DNA of 28,469 nucleotides from SIG710 sp045604985 (GCA_045604985.1 JAZUPD010000047.1:1-28469), one strand, 5' to 3'. Shown: positions 7,793 through 16,598, counted from the first letter of the stretch. Notes: generated from the letters alone by a model not told the origin. Translations and numbers: made by a program.

Positions 7793-7882
7793 ACGAAATG
7801 GCTCGGCCGGAAATCGGTCGAGCCATTTCGCTTTTTGTTTTTTGGGTTAAATAAGACTTTTTCGCGGGAGTTTTTGACGACT
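7793..7882 (+). repeat. Intergenic terminator-containing repeat, copy 2
   Basis: Same orientation as 5534-5626 and about 85% identical by eye. The terminator stem carries a paired change (C-A to C-G in one arm, matched in the other), so the hairpin is conserved rather than the bare sequence. In the rest of the 7781-8099 gap I see a promoter at 7978 and a leader hairpin at 8026-8049. Confidence 0.8.
7794..7843 (+). terminator. Rho-independent terminator of the ABC exporter
   Basis: CGAAATGGCTCG (7794-7805) pairs perfectly with CGAGCCATTTCG (7819-7830), extended by four inner pairs around GAAAT, and followed by CTTTTTGTTTTTT. It starts 14 bp after the stop codon. Confidence 0.92.
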
Positions 7883-7977
7883 CTGCCAGTTAAAAGCTTT
7901 GATCGACATTTTTCAAAAGGTCGTCGGCGTTGGCTATTAAATCTTTTGTGGTTTTTTACTTAATTTTTTGTTTTCCC

Positions 7978-8006
7978 TTGAAATGAAGAAAAATATATGA
8001 TATAAT
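7978..8006 (+). promoter_or_regulatory. Sigma-A type promoter of the DUF5722/AraC/GNAT/radical SAM unit
   Basis: TTGAAA at 7978-7983, 17-bp spacer, TATAAT at 8001-8006. The predicted leader (~87 nt) contains an 8-bp hairpin, TCTCAAAA (8026-8033) with TTTTGAGA (8042-8049), of unknown role. Confidence 0.78.
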
Positions 8007-8099
8007 CTAAATACAGCATTTTTTGTCTCAAAATGGCGTTTTTTTGAGATTTTGGATATAAAATTCAGCAATATTTTTCTTCTCGGAGGTAATTTATAT

Positions 8100-10613
8100 A
8101 TGGCACGACTTTCCTTATCTACGTGCAGTAAGGCAAAATATGCATTTTTTGCTTTTCTTGCCCTTGTTTTAACTCTCGCTTTTCTTCTTTCGTCATGCTC
8201 TGCCGATGGCGGCGATCGGACAAGCGAGATAAAAAGCATAAAATATGTGAAAGAGGAGAAAGGAATAGCGGTCTCCGCAACCCTTGATTCGGCAGACGTT
8301 CGTGAATTCAGAGGAGAGACAGTATATCTAATCGAGATTCCCGCAAACAGTGACATTTCCGAAATAACGACCCTTATCCCCGTTTCACAGGCAAGGTTGG
8401 CGGCTGAGATGACCTTTTCATTGCCTCTGAAGGACGGAGCAAGAACTATGCTCTATTCGAGCTTTGTGCTTGCGATCTTTGACAGGGAAAGAGGATACAT
8501 TCCCCTCTGTGATGCAAAATGTATTGAAAACCCGGAAGCACTCGCCATAAATCATGCTCCCTATCCCTCATATTCCTCAATAAAGGGGCTTTCTATCGTT
8601 TCAAGCTCCGAGGCTGTGGCAATGGGAACGAAGCACACCGTCCTTCGAATCGCTATAGAGGATTTTCTGCTTGCTGAAGCAAAAGAAGGTGCGCAGTCCT
8701 ATATTTTTGATGGCGCACCCTATTATTACAATGCCGAGAGGATGGGCGAGCTTGATTACAAGATAAAGACGCTGAGCGGTGCGGGAATTGAGATTTTCCT
8801 CGAATTTTCCCTTTCCACTCCATATGAAAAGCTCCCTTCGGCACTTGCTCAACTTGCTTCAAAGCAGACGCCCCTCGGTGAGGGTGAGGAAACAAGCAAT
8901 AATTACGCTATTTCCGTTGACAGCGGCGCAGGCTACCGATACATGGCGGCATTCTTTGAGATGCTTGCAGAAAGATATACGAGAGAGGACGGAAAATACG
9001 GTTTTGCGGGTGCATACATTATCGGTAGCGGGGAAAACTCCGCTCTTGACGAAGCACGCACCCTTTCCCAGCGAGCAGCTTCTTATGGAAAGCTTCTGCG
9101 CATAGCTTCGGGGGCTCTCCGCTCAAAATATGCCCACGGCAAAGTGTTCGCCTCTGTTGATAACAAGTGGAATTTGCAAGAGCAGGAGGATATTGAGAGC
9201 GAAAACGGCGAAAATCCCGTAGCTCCGATAGCTCGTAAGACCGCCTTTGGAGGCGCGGAATTTCTGACCGCATTAAAAAAAGGACTTGGCAGTCTCGGCT
9301 TTTCGGACTACGGAGTTGCCCTGATTCCCAATTCCCCCGAGGAGGACAGCGATGTTACAAACGATGCTCTTGTAAGGGAGGCAAAGGACACTGAATTTCT
9401 CTCATATAAAAATCTCTCTGTTGCAAGAACGCATATTGGAGACGACGCCGAGCTTATCCTTTACCGCTGTGAAATCCCTTCCAATGATGAGGCGGCAATG
9501 GCTCGTTCCTATGCCTATGCCTTTATGATGGCGATGAAGAACGGCGCAAGTGCTTTTATTTACAACGGACAATGGGACAGAGCTACAGGAAACGGAGACA
9601 GCGGGCTTTGGAAAACCGACGGCATGGGGATTGCCTATGAAAAAAGACAGATATGCCATATTTATGCCGATATCGACAAGGAAGGAGCGTCCCTTCCTTA
9701 CTACTCCGAGGAGCTGAAGGAGGCAGCAAGCTTTGTTCTTACCTCGTCAGGAGGTGCAACCTTCCTCGATGAAAAAAACAAGGCACTGAAAAAGGCTAAA
9801 AAGGTAACTCTTTTTGATTTTTTAGATGGAAAGAGCCATGGTTTCTTCCCCTCGGACAGCGCACAGTATGTTGAGATAGCAACGTATTTGGGAGAAAATG
9901 CTCTTAAAAGCGGACTTCAGCCCAAATATGACGGTGAGAATGTCGGTATAAGAAGCGCACCCATCCCCTATGAAAGTCTGAAAAATGCCCTTGCCATCTC
10001 CGCCGTAGTCTCGGCAGACCCCGGCGAAGGAAATACGGCTCTCGTTACACTTGCTCTTGCCCAGAACGGCAAGGAAAAGAGCGTTTTTCATACATCGTCC
10101 GTTTCGATTCAGGCATCCAACCTCCAAAAAGTATATTTTGATATTTCGGATGCAGAGCTTGACGGTGCATACGGAGATATAACTCTTTATCTTTGGGTGA
10201 GAAACGAGGGAGAAAGATCGCCTGTTTATTCGGACATAGAGGCAGCGTATGCAGAGCAGCTCCTTTATATCGAGGGTATGACAGCTCATATAAAGAAGAA
10301 AAACGGAGCTTTCACTGCGGTGATCATCATAATTTCCATCCTTGCCCTTTCCGCACTTGCTTATTTTGTATTTTTCTACGGCAAAGGAAGGAAAATCTCT
10401 CCTCAAAGAAAGAGGATCCCCACAGGCAACAGAAGGCCTGCTCCACCCGCAAGACATAGTCGCAGAGAACCGTTGCACCCAAATATGCAAAGGCAGATGC
10501 AGGTAAGACCGAGAGGACAAATGCCGCCGCGGGGACAAATGTCTTGCCCGCCCCGATCTCAGATGAAAAACCCCAAGTCAGGAGAAAATAAATGGAATCA
10601 AAATATGAGATAA
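8100..10613 (+). CDS. Large surface lipoprotein with DUF5722-like (glycosidase-like) domain and C-terminal membrane anchor
   Basis: 837 aa. The N-terminus has a signal with lipobox LSSC (lipidated C33). Residues ~160-590 resemble DUF5722, a TIM-barrel-like family related to glycoside hydrolases: IKGLSIVSS, GTKHTVLRIAI, YYYNAERMGELDYKIKTL, ISVDSGAGYRYMAAFFEML and FIYNGQWDR are in the expected order. A beta-sandwich-like region follows. Near the C-terminus is a clear membrane helix (~738-760, AVIIIISILALSALAYFVFF) and then a ~75-residue basic tail rich in Arg, Pro, Gln and Met with RGQM-type repeats. Two anchors on one protein are unusual. ATG 8100 is preceded by CGGAGGT; the in-frame ATG at 8052 is not. 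The 3' end overlaps the AraC gene by 22 bp. Activity is unproven. Confidence 0.8.
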   Translation: MARLSLSTCSKAKYAFFAFLALVLTLAFLLSSCSADGGDRTSEIKSIKYVKEEKGIAVSATLDSADVREFRGETVYLIEIPANSDISEITTLIPVSQARLAAEMTFSLPLKDGARTMLYSSFVLAIFDRERGYIPLCDAKCIENPEALAINHAPYPSYSSIKGLSIVSSSEAVAMGTKHTVLRIAIEDFLLAEAKEGAQSYIFDGAPYYYNAERMGELDYKIKTLSGAGIEIFLEFSLSTPYEKLPSALAQLASKQTPLGEGEETSNNYAISVDSGAGYRYMAAFFEMLAERYTREDGKYGFAGAYIIGSGENSALDEARTLSQRAASYGKLLRIASGALRSKYAHGKVFASVDNKWNLQEQEDIESENGENPVAPIARKTAFGGAEFLTALKKGLGSLGFSDYGVALIPNSPEEDSDVTNDALVREAKDTEFLSYKNLSVARTHIGDDAELILYRCEIPSNDEAAMARSYAYAFMMAMKNGASAFIYNGQWDRATGNGDSGLWKTDGMGIAYEKRQICHIYADIDKEGASLPYYSEELKEAASFVLTSSGGATFLDEKNKALKKAKKVTLFDFLDGKSHGFFPSDSAQYVEIATYLGENALKSGLQPKYDGENVGIRSAPIPYESLKNALAISAVVSADPGEGNTALVTLALAQNGKEKSVFHTSSVSIQASNLQKVYFDISDAELDGAYGDITLYLWVRNEGERSPVYSDIEAAYAEQLLYIEGMTAHIKKKNGAFTAVIIIISILALSALAYFVFFYGKGRKISPQRKRIPTGNRRPAPPARHSRREPLHPNMQRQMQVRPRGQMPPRGQMSCPPRSQMKNPKSGENKWNQNMR

Positions 10614-11428
10614 AAAACCAAGAGTTCCACTTTCGCACCGAGGACAATGAAGAAAAAAGGATCGCTCTTGAATGCAGTGCCCATATGCACTATGAAATAG
10701 AATTTTTCTTGCTTCTTGAGGGCGAAACGGTAGTATATATCGACTCTATGGAGTATAAAATGACAGCAGGAGATCTTTGCGTCGTTTTTCCAAATCAAAT
10801 ACATCAGTTCAAGACCATTTCAGAGGAAAAATATATGCTCGTTATTTTCAGCCCCGATATGCTTCCCGAGCTTACCGAAACATTTACATCGAGGATCCCT
10901 CGCTCGGCAGTTATCAAGGCAAAGGAGCTTTCGCCCGATTGCGAGAAAACAATCAGAAAAATGGGGGAAATAAATTCCTCATTAGGAGAATACAAAAGAG
11001 TTCAAATGAGGGGGATGCTTTTAACACTTTTCGGCTCTGTGCTTGACAAAATGAGTCTTACTGACGTTAAAAGCGTCAACTCCCACGCCCTTAAAACCGT
11101 TGTAACCTACTGCTCAAGGAATTTTTCCCGAGATCTTTCCCTTTCGATACTCGAGGAGGATCTTCATATCAGTAAATACTATATCTCCCACCTTTTCAGC
11201 ATGAAGCTGAAGGTACGATTCAACGACTATATAAATTCTCTGAGGATAAACGACGCTTGCCGTCAGCTGAGGCAGACCGACAAGACAATAACCGAAATAT
11301 CCGAATGTGTCGGGTTTAACACCTTGCGTACCTTTAATCGAGCCTTTGTTAGACAGATAGGAATGTCTCCCAGCGAATACAGGAGGAAGGAAAAAACGGA
11401 GCTTCGCTCGGTATCCATGATAGTATGA
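10592..11428 (+). CDS. AraC family transcriptional regulator with N-terminal cupin
   Basis: 278 aa. The N-terminal part is a cupin-type sensing domain (HMHYEIEFFLLLEGETVVYID, then GDLCVVFPNQIHQF, with the usual histidines). The C-terminal ~100 residues are the double helix-turn-helix of AraC proteins, including LSILEEDLHISKYYISHLF and the signature ITEISECVGFNTLRTFNRAF ... MSPSEYRR. It should bind a small ligand, often a sugar, and control nearby genes. The start codon lies inside the end of the DUF5722 gene (22-bp overlap) with CAGGAG upstream, so translation is coupled. That physical link suggests it regulates the DUF5722 unit or genes for the same substrate; this is inference. Confidence 0.92.
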   Translation: MESKYEIKNQEFHFRTEDNEEKRIALECSAHMHYEIEFFLLLEGETVVYIDSMEYKMTAGDLCVVFPNQIHQFKTISEEKYMLVIFSPDMLPELTETFTSRIPRSAVIKAKELSPDCEKTIRKMGEINSSLGEYKRVQMRGMLLTLFGSVLDKMSLTDVKSVNSHALKTVVTYCSRNFSRDLSLSILEEDLHISKYYISHLFSMKLKVRFNDYINSLRINDACRQLRQTDKTITEISECVGFNTLRTFNRAFVRQIGMSPSEYRRKEKTELRSVSMIV

Positions 11429-11441
11429 GAGGTTTTTTGAT

Positions 11442-11972
11442 ATGATAATAAGAAAAGCGGAAAAATCTGATCTTTGCAGAATAATGGAAATAGTTGGCGA
11501 GGCAAGGTCTTATTTTGCATCAAACCACATTCCTCAATGGCAGGGAGAATACCCCTCGTTATCAGATTTTGAAAGTGATATTGAGGGTGACCGTCTCTAT
11601 GTGGCAGAGGAGGACGAAAAAGTGATGGGAGTTTACTGCTTTGACACGAGGGGCGACCAAAATTACCGGAAGATATTTAACGGCTCTTTCAGGCTTGACG
11701 AAAAATACGGTGCAATTCACAGAGTTGCAGTTTCTTCTTCTGCAAAGGGTCAGGGTATCGGCGGAATGATGGTGAAACACGCTTCCGCTCTGGCAAAAGA
11801 GGCGGGGCTTCGTTACCTGAGGGGTGATACCCACAGAAAAAATATCTCAATGCAGAAAATGCTCACCAAAAACGGTTTTTTAAGATGCGGAGTTATCTAC
11901 CTTGGCGGCAAAAAGGACGATGAAAACGAACGCTTTGCCTTTGACATGATACTTTCGGGAGAAGATATATAA
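11442..11972 (+). CDS. GNAT family N-acetyltransferase
   Basis: 176 aa, single GNAT domain. Motif A, which binds the acetyl-CoA pyrophosphate, is seen as VAVSSSAKGQGIGGMMVKHA, followed by GLRYLRGDTHRKNISMQKMLTKNGF, typical of the C-terminal half. It moves an acetyl group from acetyl-CoA to an amine; the acceptor (amino acid, peptide, antibiotic, protein N-terminus) cannot be told. It starts 13 bp after the AraC gene and its stop codon overlaps the next ATG (TAATG), so the three genes are probably co-transcribed. A weak GAGAGG serves as ribosome site. Confidence 0.9.
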   Translation: MIIRKAEKSDLCRIMEIVGEARSYFASNHIPQWQGEYPSLSDFESDIEGDRLYVAEEDEKVMGVYCFDTRGDQNYRKIFNGSFRLDEKYGAIHRVAVSSSAKGQGIGGMMVKHASALAKEAGLRYLRGDTHRKNISMQKMLTKNGFLRCGVIYLGGKKDDENERFAFDMILSGEDI

Positions 11973-12856
11973 TGAAAAATGCATATGTTGAAATAACCAA
12001 TATCTGCAATTTGAAATGCGATTTTTGTCCGGGTCACGATCGGGAGAGACGGCATATGTCTGCCAGCGAATTTGAGATCGTTGCAAAAAAGCTGAACGGC
12101 AAGATAGAAAATCTTTTTCTGCATATAATGGGAGAGCCGCTTCTTCATCCTGAGCTGCATAAAATTATCGAAATTGCAGACGGGATGGATATTAAGCTGA
12201 AAATCACCACAAACGGAATACTACTTCCCGATTGCCTTTCCGTTTTAAAAGCTTCCGAAAAGCTTCATACAGTCAGCATTTCTCTCCATTCATTTGGGGG
12301 AAACGCATCGGGAAGCACGAGTGAGCAAAAGATGGAAAAATATTTAACAGACTCGCTTGAAGGAGCAAAACAGCTTGCAGAAAGCGGGAAATTTGCGGTC
12401 TTGCGCCTTTGGAATCTTGAAGGAGACGGCAACAATTTGGAGATAAAGGAGCTAAATGATAAGGTCATTTCTCTTACCAAAAAAATATTTTCTCCACAAA
12501 AAGAGGAGTGGGTCAAAACTCACAGAGGACAGCGCGTTGCTACCCATGTTTTTATCGAGTGGGGAGAACGCTTTATCTGGCCCGAGACAGGCGAGGGGGG
12601 CGAGATAAAAGAATATGAGGACGAAATAGGGGGGGAAAGCTGCCATGCGCTGCTCACTCAATTCGGAGTTCTCTGCGACGGTACGGTAGTTCCCTGCTGT
12701 CTTGACAGAAACGGCGACATACCGCTCGGAAATATTTTTGAGAGAGAGATTGATGAGATACTTTCCTCTCCAAGAGCCAAGGCGATGAAAAACGCCATGG
12801 AGCACCATCGCTTCATCGAGCCGCTTTGCGCCAAATGCGGCTTTAAGCGCAAATAA
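11972..12856 (+). CDS. Radical SAM protein with SPASM-like C-terminal cysteines
   Basis: 294 aa. The SAM-binding iron-sulfur motif CNLKCDFC (C12, C16, C19) is canonical CX3CX2C. GEPLLHPEL matches the GGE-like SAM-amine motif and ITTNG the following strand. The C-terminal ~70 residues hold CHALL, CDGTVVPCCLDRNGDIPLGN and CAKCGF, the pattern of a SPASM auxiliary cluster domain. Such proteins modify peptides, proteins or small molecules, or mature other enzymes. No precursor peptide, partner enzyme or RiPP exporter is adjacent, so the substrate is unknown. It overlaps the GNAT stop codon by one base, with GGGAGAAG as ribosome site. The next gene has its own promoter, so the unit probably ends here. 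Confidence 0.88.
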   Translation: MKNAYVEITNICNLKCDFCPGHDRERRHMSASEFEIVAKKLNGKIENLFLHIMGEPLLHPELHKIIEIADGMDIKLKITTNGILLPDCLSVLKASEKLHTVSISLHSFGGNASGSTSEQKMEKYLTDSLEGAKQLAESGKFAVLRLWNLEGDGNNLEIKELNDKVISLTKKIFSPQKEEWVKTHRGQRVATHVFIEWGERFIWPETGEGGEIKEYEDEIGGESCHALLTQFGVLCDGTVVPCCLDRNGDIPLGNIFEREIDEILSSPRAKAMKNAMEHHRFIEPLCAKCGFKRK

Positions 12857-12862
12857 TCTTTA

Positions 12863-12891
12863 TTGACTTTTTTACATGACGGTATTATAAT
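12863..12891 (+). promoter_or_regulatory. Sigma-A type promoter of the U32/uppP/ComM-like group
   Basis: TTGACT at 12863-12868, 17-bp spacer, TATAAT at 12886-12891, 31 bp before the start codon. Confidence 0.82.
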
Positions 12892-12921
12892 ATAATTACA
12901 ACACGAAAAAGGAGTTTTCTC

Positions 12922-14169
12922 ATGCCCGAGCTTTTATCCCCCGCAGGGAATTTTGAAAAAATGAAGGCGGCGCTTCTTTATGGAGCAGATGCGGTATATC
13001 TTGCAGGCAATTTTTTCGGTATGCGCTCTGCCGCAGACAATTTTACCGATGAAGAGTTGCTTTCGGCTGTTTCATACGTCCACCAAAGAGGCAAAAAAAT
13101 ATACCTTACGGTAAATACCATGCCGAGAGAATATGAATATAGCACTCTTGAAAAATTTCTTTGCACCGTTAAGGACTACGGAATCGACGCTATGATAATT
13201 GCAGACCTCGGAGTGCTTAACACCGTCAAAAAGATCATCCCCGATATGGAGATCCATATTTCAACTCAGGCAAGTGCGGTAAGCTCTGCGGTATGCCGCG
13301 CATATTACGATATGGGAGCAAAGAGGATAGTCCTTGCAAGAGAACTGACGATGGACGAGATAATGGAGATCAAGGCGAATATTCCGAGGGGGCTTGAGAT
13401 TGAGGCTTTCGTTCACGGCTCAATGTGCGTTTCATATAGCGGCAGATGCACCCTTTCAAATTATCTTACCGAAAGAGATGCAAACAGAGGTGCTTGCACC
13501 CAGCCTTGCCGCTGGAATTATGCTCTCGTTGAGGAAAAGCGTCCCGATGTTCCGCTCCCCATTATGGAGACCGAAAACGGAACTTTTATCCTTGGCTCAA
13601 AGGATATGTGCATGATAGAGCATATTCCCGCTCTTATGAAAAGCGGGATCGACTCTTTCAAGATCGAGGGAAGAATGAAGAGCGCATATTATACCGCCGT
13701 TGTGACAAATGCTTACAGAATGGCGATGGATTCATATATAAAAGATCCAGACAGATATAAATTTGACCCTGCTCTTATAAAGGAACTTGGATGCGTGAGT
13801 CATAGAGAATATTGCACGGGATACTATTTCGACCATCCGCTCAAAAGCGCAAATCTCGGCACGCAAAACGGCTATATAAGAGACAAGGCTTATTTTGCAA
13901 CGGCACTGGGAGAGGTTGAACTGCCCAAAAATATTGATATTCAAACCGAAAAAGGCAAGCTTTATCCCTTTGTTCAGCGAAACAAGGTGTCTGCGGGAGA
14001 TTCGGCAGAGATCATCTCACCGGGCAAGGTAGGAAAGGCGTTTTTCGTGAACGAGCTTTATTCGGAAAAGGGGGAAAGCATCGAAAGTACCCCCCATCCC
14101 TCTATGGTATTCTTTGCCCGTGTGCCGTTTGACGTGCATGAGGGCGACATAATGCGTGCAGGAGAATGA
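12922..14169 (+). CDS. Peptidase U32 family protein, probable tRNA 5-hydroxyuridine synthase component (TrhP-like)
   Basis: 415 aa, the length of TrhP/YegQ-type U32 proteins. The opening ELLSPAGNFEKMKAALLYGADAVY and the signature around EAFVHGSMCVSYSGRC are diagnostic. Four conserved cysteines C169, C176, C192 and C196 should hold an iron-sulfur cluster. FKIEGRMKSAYYTAVV is also typical. Despite the peptidase name, characterised members (TrhP of E. coli and B. subtilis) are needed to make 5-hydroxyuridine at tRNA position 34 from prephenate. Clostridia usually carry more than one U32 paralogue, so the exact role is inferred. Ribosome site AAAAAGGAG. Three bases separate it from uppP. Confidence 0.87.
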   Translation: MPELLSPAGNFEKMKAALLYGADAVYLAGNFFGMRSAADNFTDEELLSAVSYVHQRGKKIYLTVNTMPREYEYSTLEKFLCTVKDYGIDAMIIADLGVLNTVKKIIPDMEIHISTQASAVSSAVCRAYYDMGAKRIVLARELTMDEIMEIKANIPRGLEIEAFVHGSMCVSYSGRCTLSNYLTERDANRGACTQPCRWNYALVEEKRPDVPLPIMETENGTFILGSKDMCMIEHIPALMKSGIDSFKIEGRMKSAYYTAVVTNAYRMAMDSYIKDPDRYKFDPALIKELGCVSHREYCTGYYFDHPLKSANLGTQNGYIRDKAYFATALGEVELPKNIDIQTEKGKLYPFVQRNKVSAGDSAEIISPGKVGKAFFVNELYSEKGESIESTPHPSMVFFARVPFDVHEGDIMRAGE

Positions 14170-14172
14170 TAT

Positions 14173-15027
14173 ATGACGACATTTATTGAAATTTTAAAAA
14201 CTATAGTTTACGGTATAGTTGAAGGAATCACAGAGTGGCTTCCCATCAGCTCAACGGGACATCTTATTCTCCTTGAGGAGCTTTTGCCTCTTTCGGTTTC
14301 CGAGGATTTTTTTGAGATGTTCGAGGTTGTCATTCAGCTGGGGGCGTCCCTTGCGGTGCTTGGACTTTTCCTCAAAACTCTCGTGCCGAAATTCAGAAAA
14401 TGCGGTATAGGGGGCTTTTTAAGATGCAGAGAAAATATAAAAATATGGACTCTCTGGAGCAAAATCATAGTTGCGGTTATCCCTTCTGCCATTATCGGTC
14501 TGCTTTTTGACGATTGGTTTGATGCACATTTTTACAATGCGGGAACAGTTGCCACGACCCTTGCCCTTTACGGTATTCTGTATATCGTAGTTGAATACGC
14601 AAGACGGGGTAAAAACAATGAAATCAGGACGGTGCATGATATTTCCTATGGAAAGGCTTTCGGAATGGGATGTTTTCAGGTTCTTGCACTGATTCCCGGT
14701 ACATCGAGAAGCGGCTCTACGATTCTCGGCGGTCTCATGCTTGGTCTTTCAAGAGTGGAGGCGGCGGAAATGTCATTTTTTCTGGCACTGCCCACAATGC
14801 TTGGGGCTTCGGCACTGAAGGCACTTAAATTCTTTCTTGAAGGTGGCAATATGGGCATGGCGGAGGCAGTCATCCTGCTTGTGGGATGCGCCGTTTCCTA
14901 TCTCGTTTCGGTATTTGCCATCAGGTTTCTTATGGATTTTGTAAAAAGGCATACTTTTATTCCTTTCGGAATTTACAGAATCGTCCTTGCCTTGCTTGTC
15001 TTCTGTTGCTTTTTCATCATAAAATAA
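14173..15027 (+). CDS. uppP: Undecaprenyl-diphosphatase (UppP/BacA type)
   Basis: 284 aa, very hydrophobic with about eight membrane helices. It dephosphorylates undecaprenyl diphosphate at the membrane so the lipid carrier can be reused for peptidoglycan and wall polymers; extra copies give bacitracin tolerance. The two family signatures are present: EGITEWLPISSTGHL near the N-terminus with the catalytic Glu, and PGTSRSGSTILGGLMLG with the catalytic Ser/Arg in the middle. The ribosome site GGAGAA is in the last codons of the U32 gene. The C-terminus is complete (GIYRIVLALLVF). Function fits the other envelope genes in the window, such as TagA. Confidence 0.96.
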   Translation: MTTFIEILKTIVYGIVEGITEWLPISSTGHLILLEELLPLSVSEDFFEMFEVVIQLGASLAVLGLFLKTLVPKFRKCGIGGFLRCRENIKIWTLWSKIIVAVIPSAIIGLLFDDWFDAHFYNAGTVATTLALYGILYIVVEYARRGKNNEIRTVHDISYGKAFGMGCFQVLALIPGTSRSGSTILGGLMLGLSRVEAAEMSFFLALPTMLGASALKALKFFLEGGNMGMAEAVILLVGCAVSYLVSVFAIRFLMDFVKRHTFIPFGIYRIVLALLVFCCFFIIK

Positions 15028-15059
15028 GTAGTTTACAAAAAATAAAAAAGGATATAAAA

Positions 15060-16598
15060 ATGCTGACATCGGTTTTCAGTGCGGCAAACAGCGGTGTTGA
15101 CGGCTTTATCGTCACTGTTGAATGTAACGTGCTTGACATCAGACTTGATAAATATGAAATAGTCGGGCTTCCCGACGCCGCCGTAAAGGAAGCAAAGGAG
15201 CGTGTTCGCACAGCCTTTGAAAACAGCGGTTTTCGCTTTCCCGAAAGCGCAATAACGGTAAATCTTGCTCCCGCAGACAGAAAAAAAGAGGGCTCGGGCT
15301 TCGACCTTGCTATCCTCATGGGTATTCTCGGGGCCAGCAATTATCTCGGAAGCGTGAATTTTGAGGGAAAATGCTTCGTTGGCGAGCTTTCTCTTTCGGG
15401 CGAGATAAGGGGCGTTCGCGGAATACTGTGTATGTGCGCCGCCGCAAGAGAGGCGGGATTTAAGGAGTTTTATGCTCCATTGGAAAACGCTCAGGAGGCG
15501 GCTTCGCTTGACGGAATAACCGTTTACGGAGTAAAGGATGTTCGATCCCTTGCTCTTCATCTTTGCGGCAAAGAACCTCTCACACCCGTTAAGGGAGCCC
15601 TTGCTATGTTTGATGTGGAAAATACCAAAAGCGACCTTGATTTTTCAGATATAAAGGGGCAGATCGTGGCAAAGAGAGCCATGGAGATCGCCGCCGCAGG
15701 AGGACACAACATCCTTCTTATCGGCCCTCCCGGAACCGGAAAATCAATGCTTGCAAAACGTCTGCCCACAATCATGCCTCCCCTGACCTTTGACGAGGCG
15801 ATAGAAACCACCAAGATTCACTCTGTTGCGGGAATTTTGGGTGAAAGAGTTTCTTTACTGAAAACGAGACCCTTCCGATCCCCTCATCATACCATGAGTG
15901 CGGTGAGCATGGTGGGCGGAGGCGCAAATCCCGTCCCGGGCGAGGTGTCACTTGCTCACAACGGCGTTCTTTTCCTTGACGAACTTCCCGAATATAATAA
16001 AAACGTCACCGATTCTCTCCGTCAGCCTATGGAGGACGGTAAGGTCACAATAACGAGGGTAAACGGCAGGGTCACTTATCCCTCGTCCTTTATGCTCGTT
16101 TGCGCCATGAACCCTTGCAAATGCGGATATTTCGGGCATCCTACCGAAAAATGCACCTGCTCACCGCAGGCGGTGAAAAATTATATTTCAAAGATAAGCG
16201 GACCGCTTCTTGACCGAATTGATATCGAGATAGAGATGCCTTCTCTCACCATCGACGAGATGACAAGCTCCGAGAGGGGCGAAAGCTCTGCTGCCGTTAG
16301 GGAGAGAGTCGTGAAGGCAAGAGAGGTGGCATCAAAGCGTTTTGAAGATATCAAGGGTGTCTTTTGCAATGCACAGATACGCCCGGGCACGGCAGACGAG
16401 ATGTTGAAAATAAGCGAAGCCTCCCTTGCACTCCTGCGTCGCTCATTTTCCGCCATAGGTCTATCTGCCAGAGCCTATGACAGAATTATAAGAGTTTCCA
16501 GAACCATCGCAGACCTTGACGGAAGCGAGACCGTCGAGCCAAAACACGTGGCAGAGGCTATACAATATCGAAGCCTTGACAGAAAATATTGGAGATGA
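15060..16598 (+). CDS. YifB/ComM family Mg-chelatase-like AAA+ ATPase
   Basis: 512 aa, the usual length. Domain order: N-terminal ChlI-like domain (GVDGFIVTVECNV, VGLPDAAVKEAKERVRTA, INLAPAD-type VNLAPADRKKEGSGFDL), AAA+ core with Walker A GPPGTGKS (222-229) and Walker B FLDELPE (D307, E308), RQPMEDG, a cysteine-rich insertion (NPCKCGYFGHPTEKCTC), and a C-terminal domain ending in RTIADLDGSE and IQYRSLDR. Proteobacterial ComM is a hexameric branch-migration helicase used in natural transformation; the role in Clostridia is untested. I chose ATG 15060, preceded by AAAAAAGG; a longer frame would run back into uppP. It follows uppP by 32 bp. Confidence 0.93.
   Translation: MLTSVFSAANSGVDGFIVTVECNVLDIRLDKYEIVGLPDAAVKEAKERVRTAFENSGFRFPESAITVNLAPADRKKEGSGFDLAILMGILGASNYLGSVNFEGKCFVGELSLSGEIRGVRGILCMCAAAREAGFKEFYAPLENAQEAASLDGITVYGVKDVRSLALHLCGKEPLTPVKGALAMFDVENTKSDLDFSDIKGQIVAKRAMEIAAAGGHNILLIGPPGTGKSMLAKRLPTIMPPLTFDEAIETTKIHSVAGILGERVSLLKTRPFRSPHHTMSAVSMVGGGANPVPGEVSLAHNGVLFLDELPEYNKNVTDSLRQPMEDGKVTITRVNGRVTYPSSFMLVCAMNPCKCGYFGHPTEKCTCSPQAVKNYISKISGPLLDRIDIEIEMPSLTIDEMTSSERGESSAAVRERVVKAREVASKRFEDIKGVFCNAQIRPGTADEMLKISEASLALLRRSFSAIGLSARAYDRIIRVSRTIADLDGSETVEPKHVAEAIQYRSLDRKYWR

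Noticed and set aside
9822..10538. Long minus-strand open frame (238 codons) inside the DUF5722 gene
   Set aside because: It lies wholly antisense to a well-supported gene, has no ribosome site or recognisable domain and is Cys/Arg-rich as expected from antisense translation.
11972..12856. RiPP biosynthesis cluster around the radical SAM/SPASM gene
   Set aside because: No precursor-like short peptide, leader peptidase or dedicated exporter is adjacent; the ABC exporter at 5.9 kb is in a separate transcription unit.
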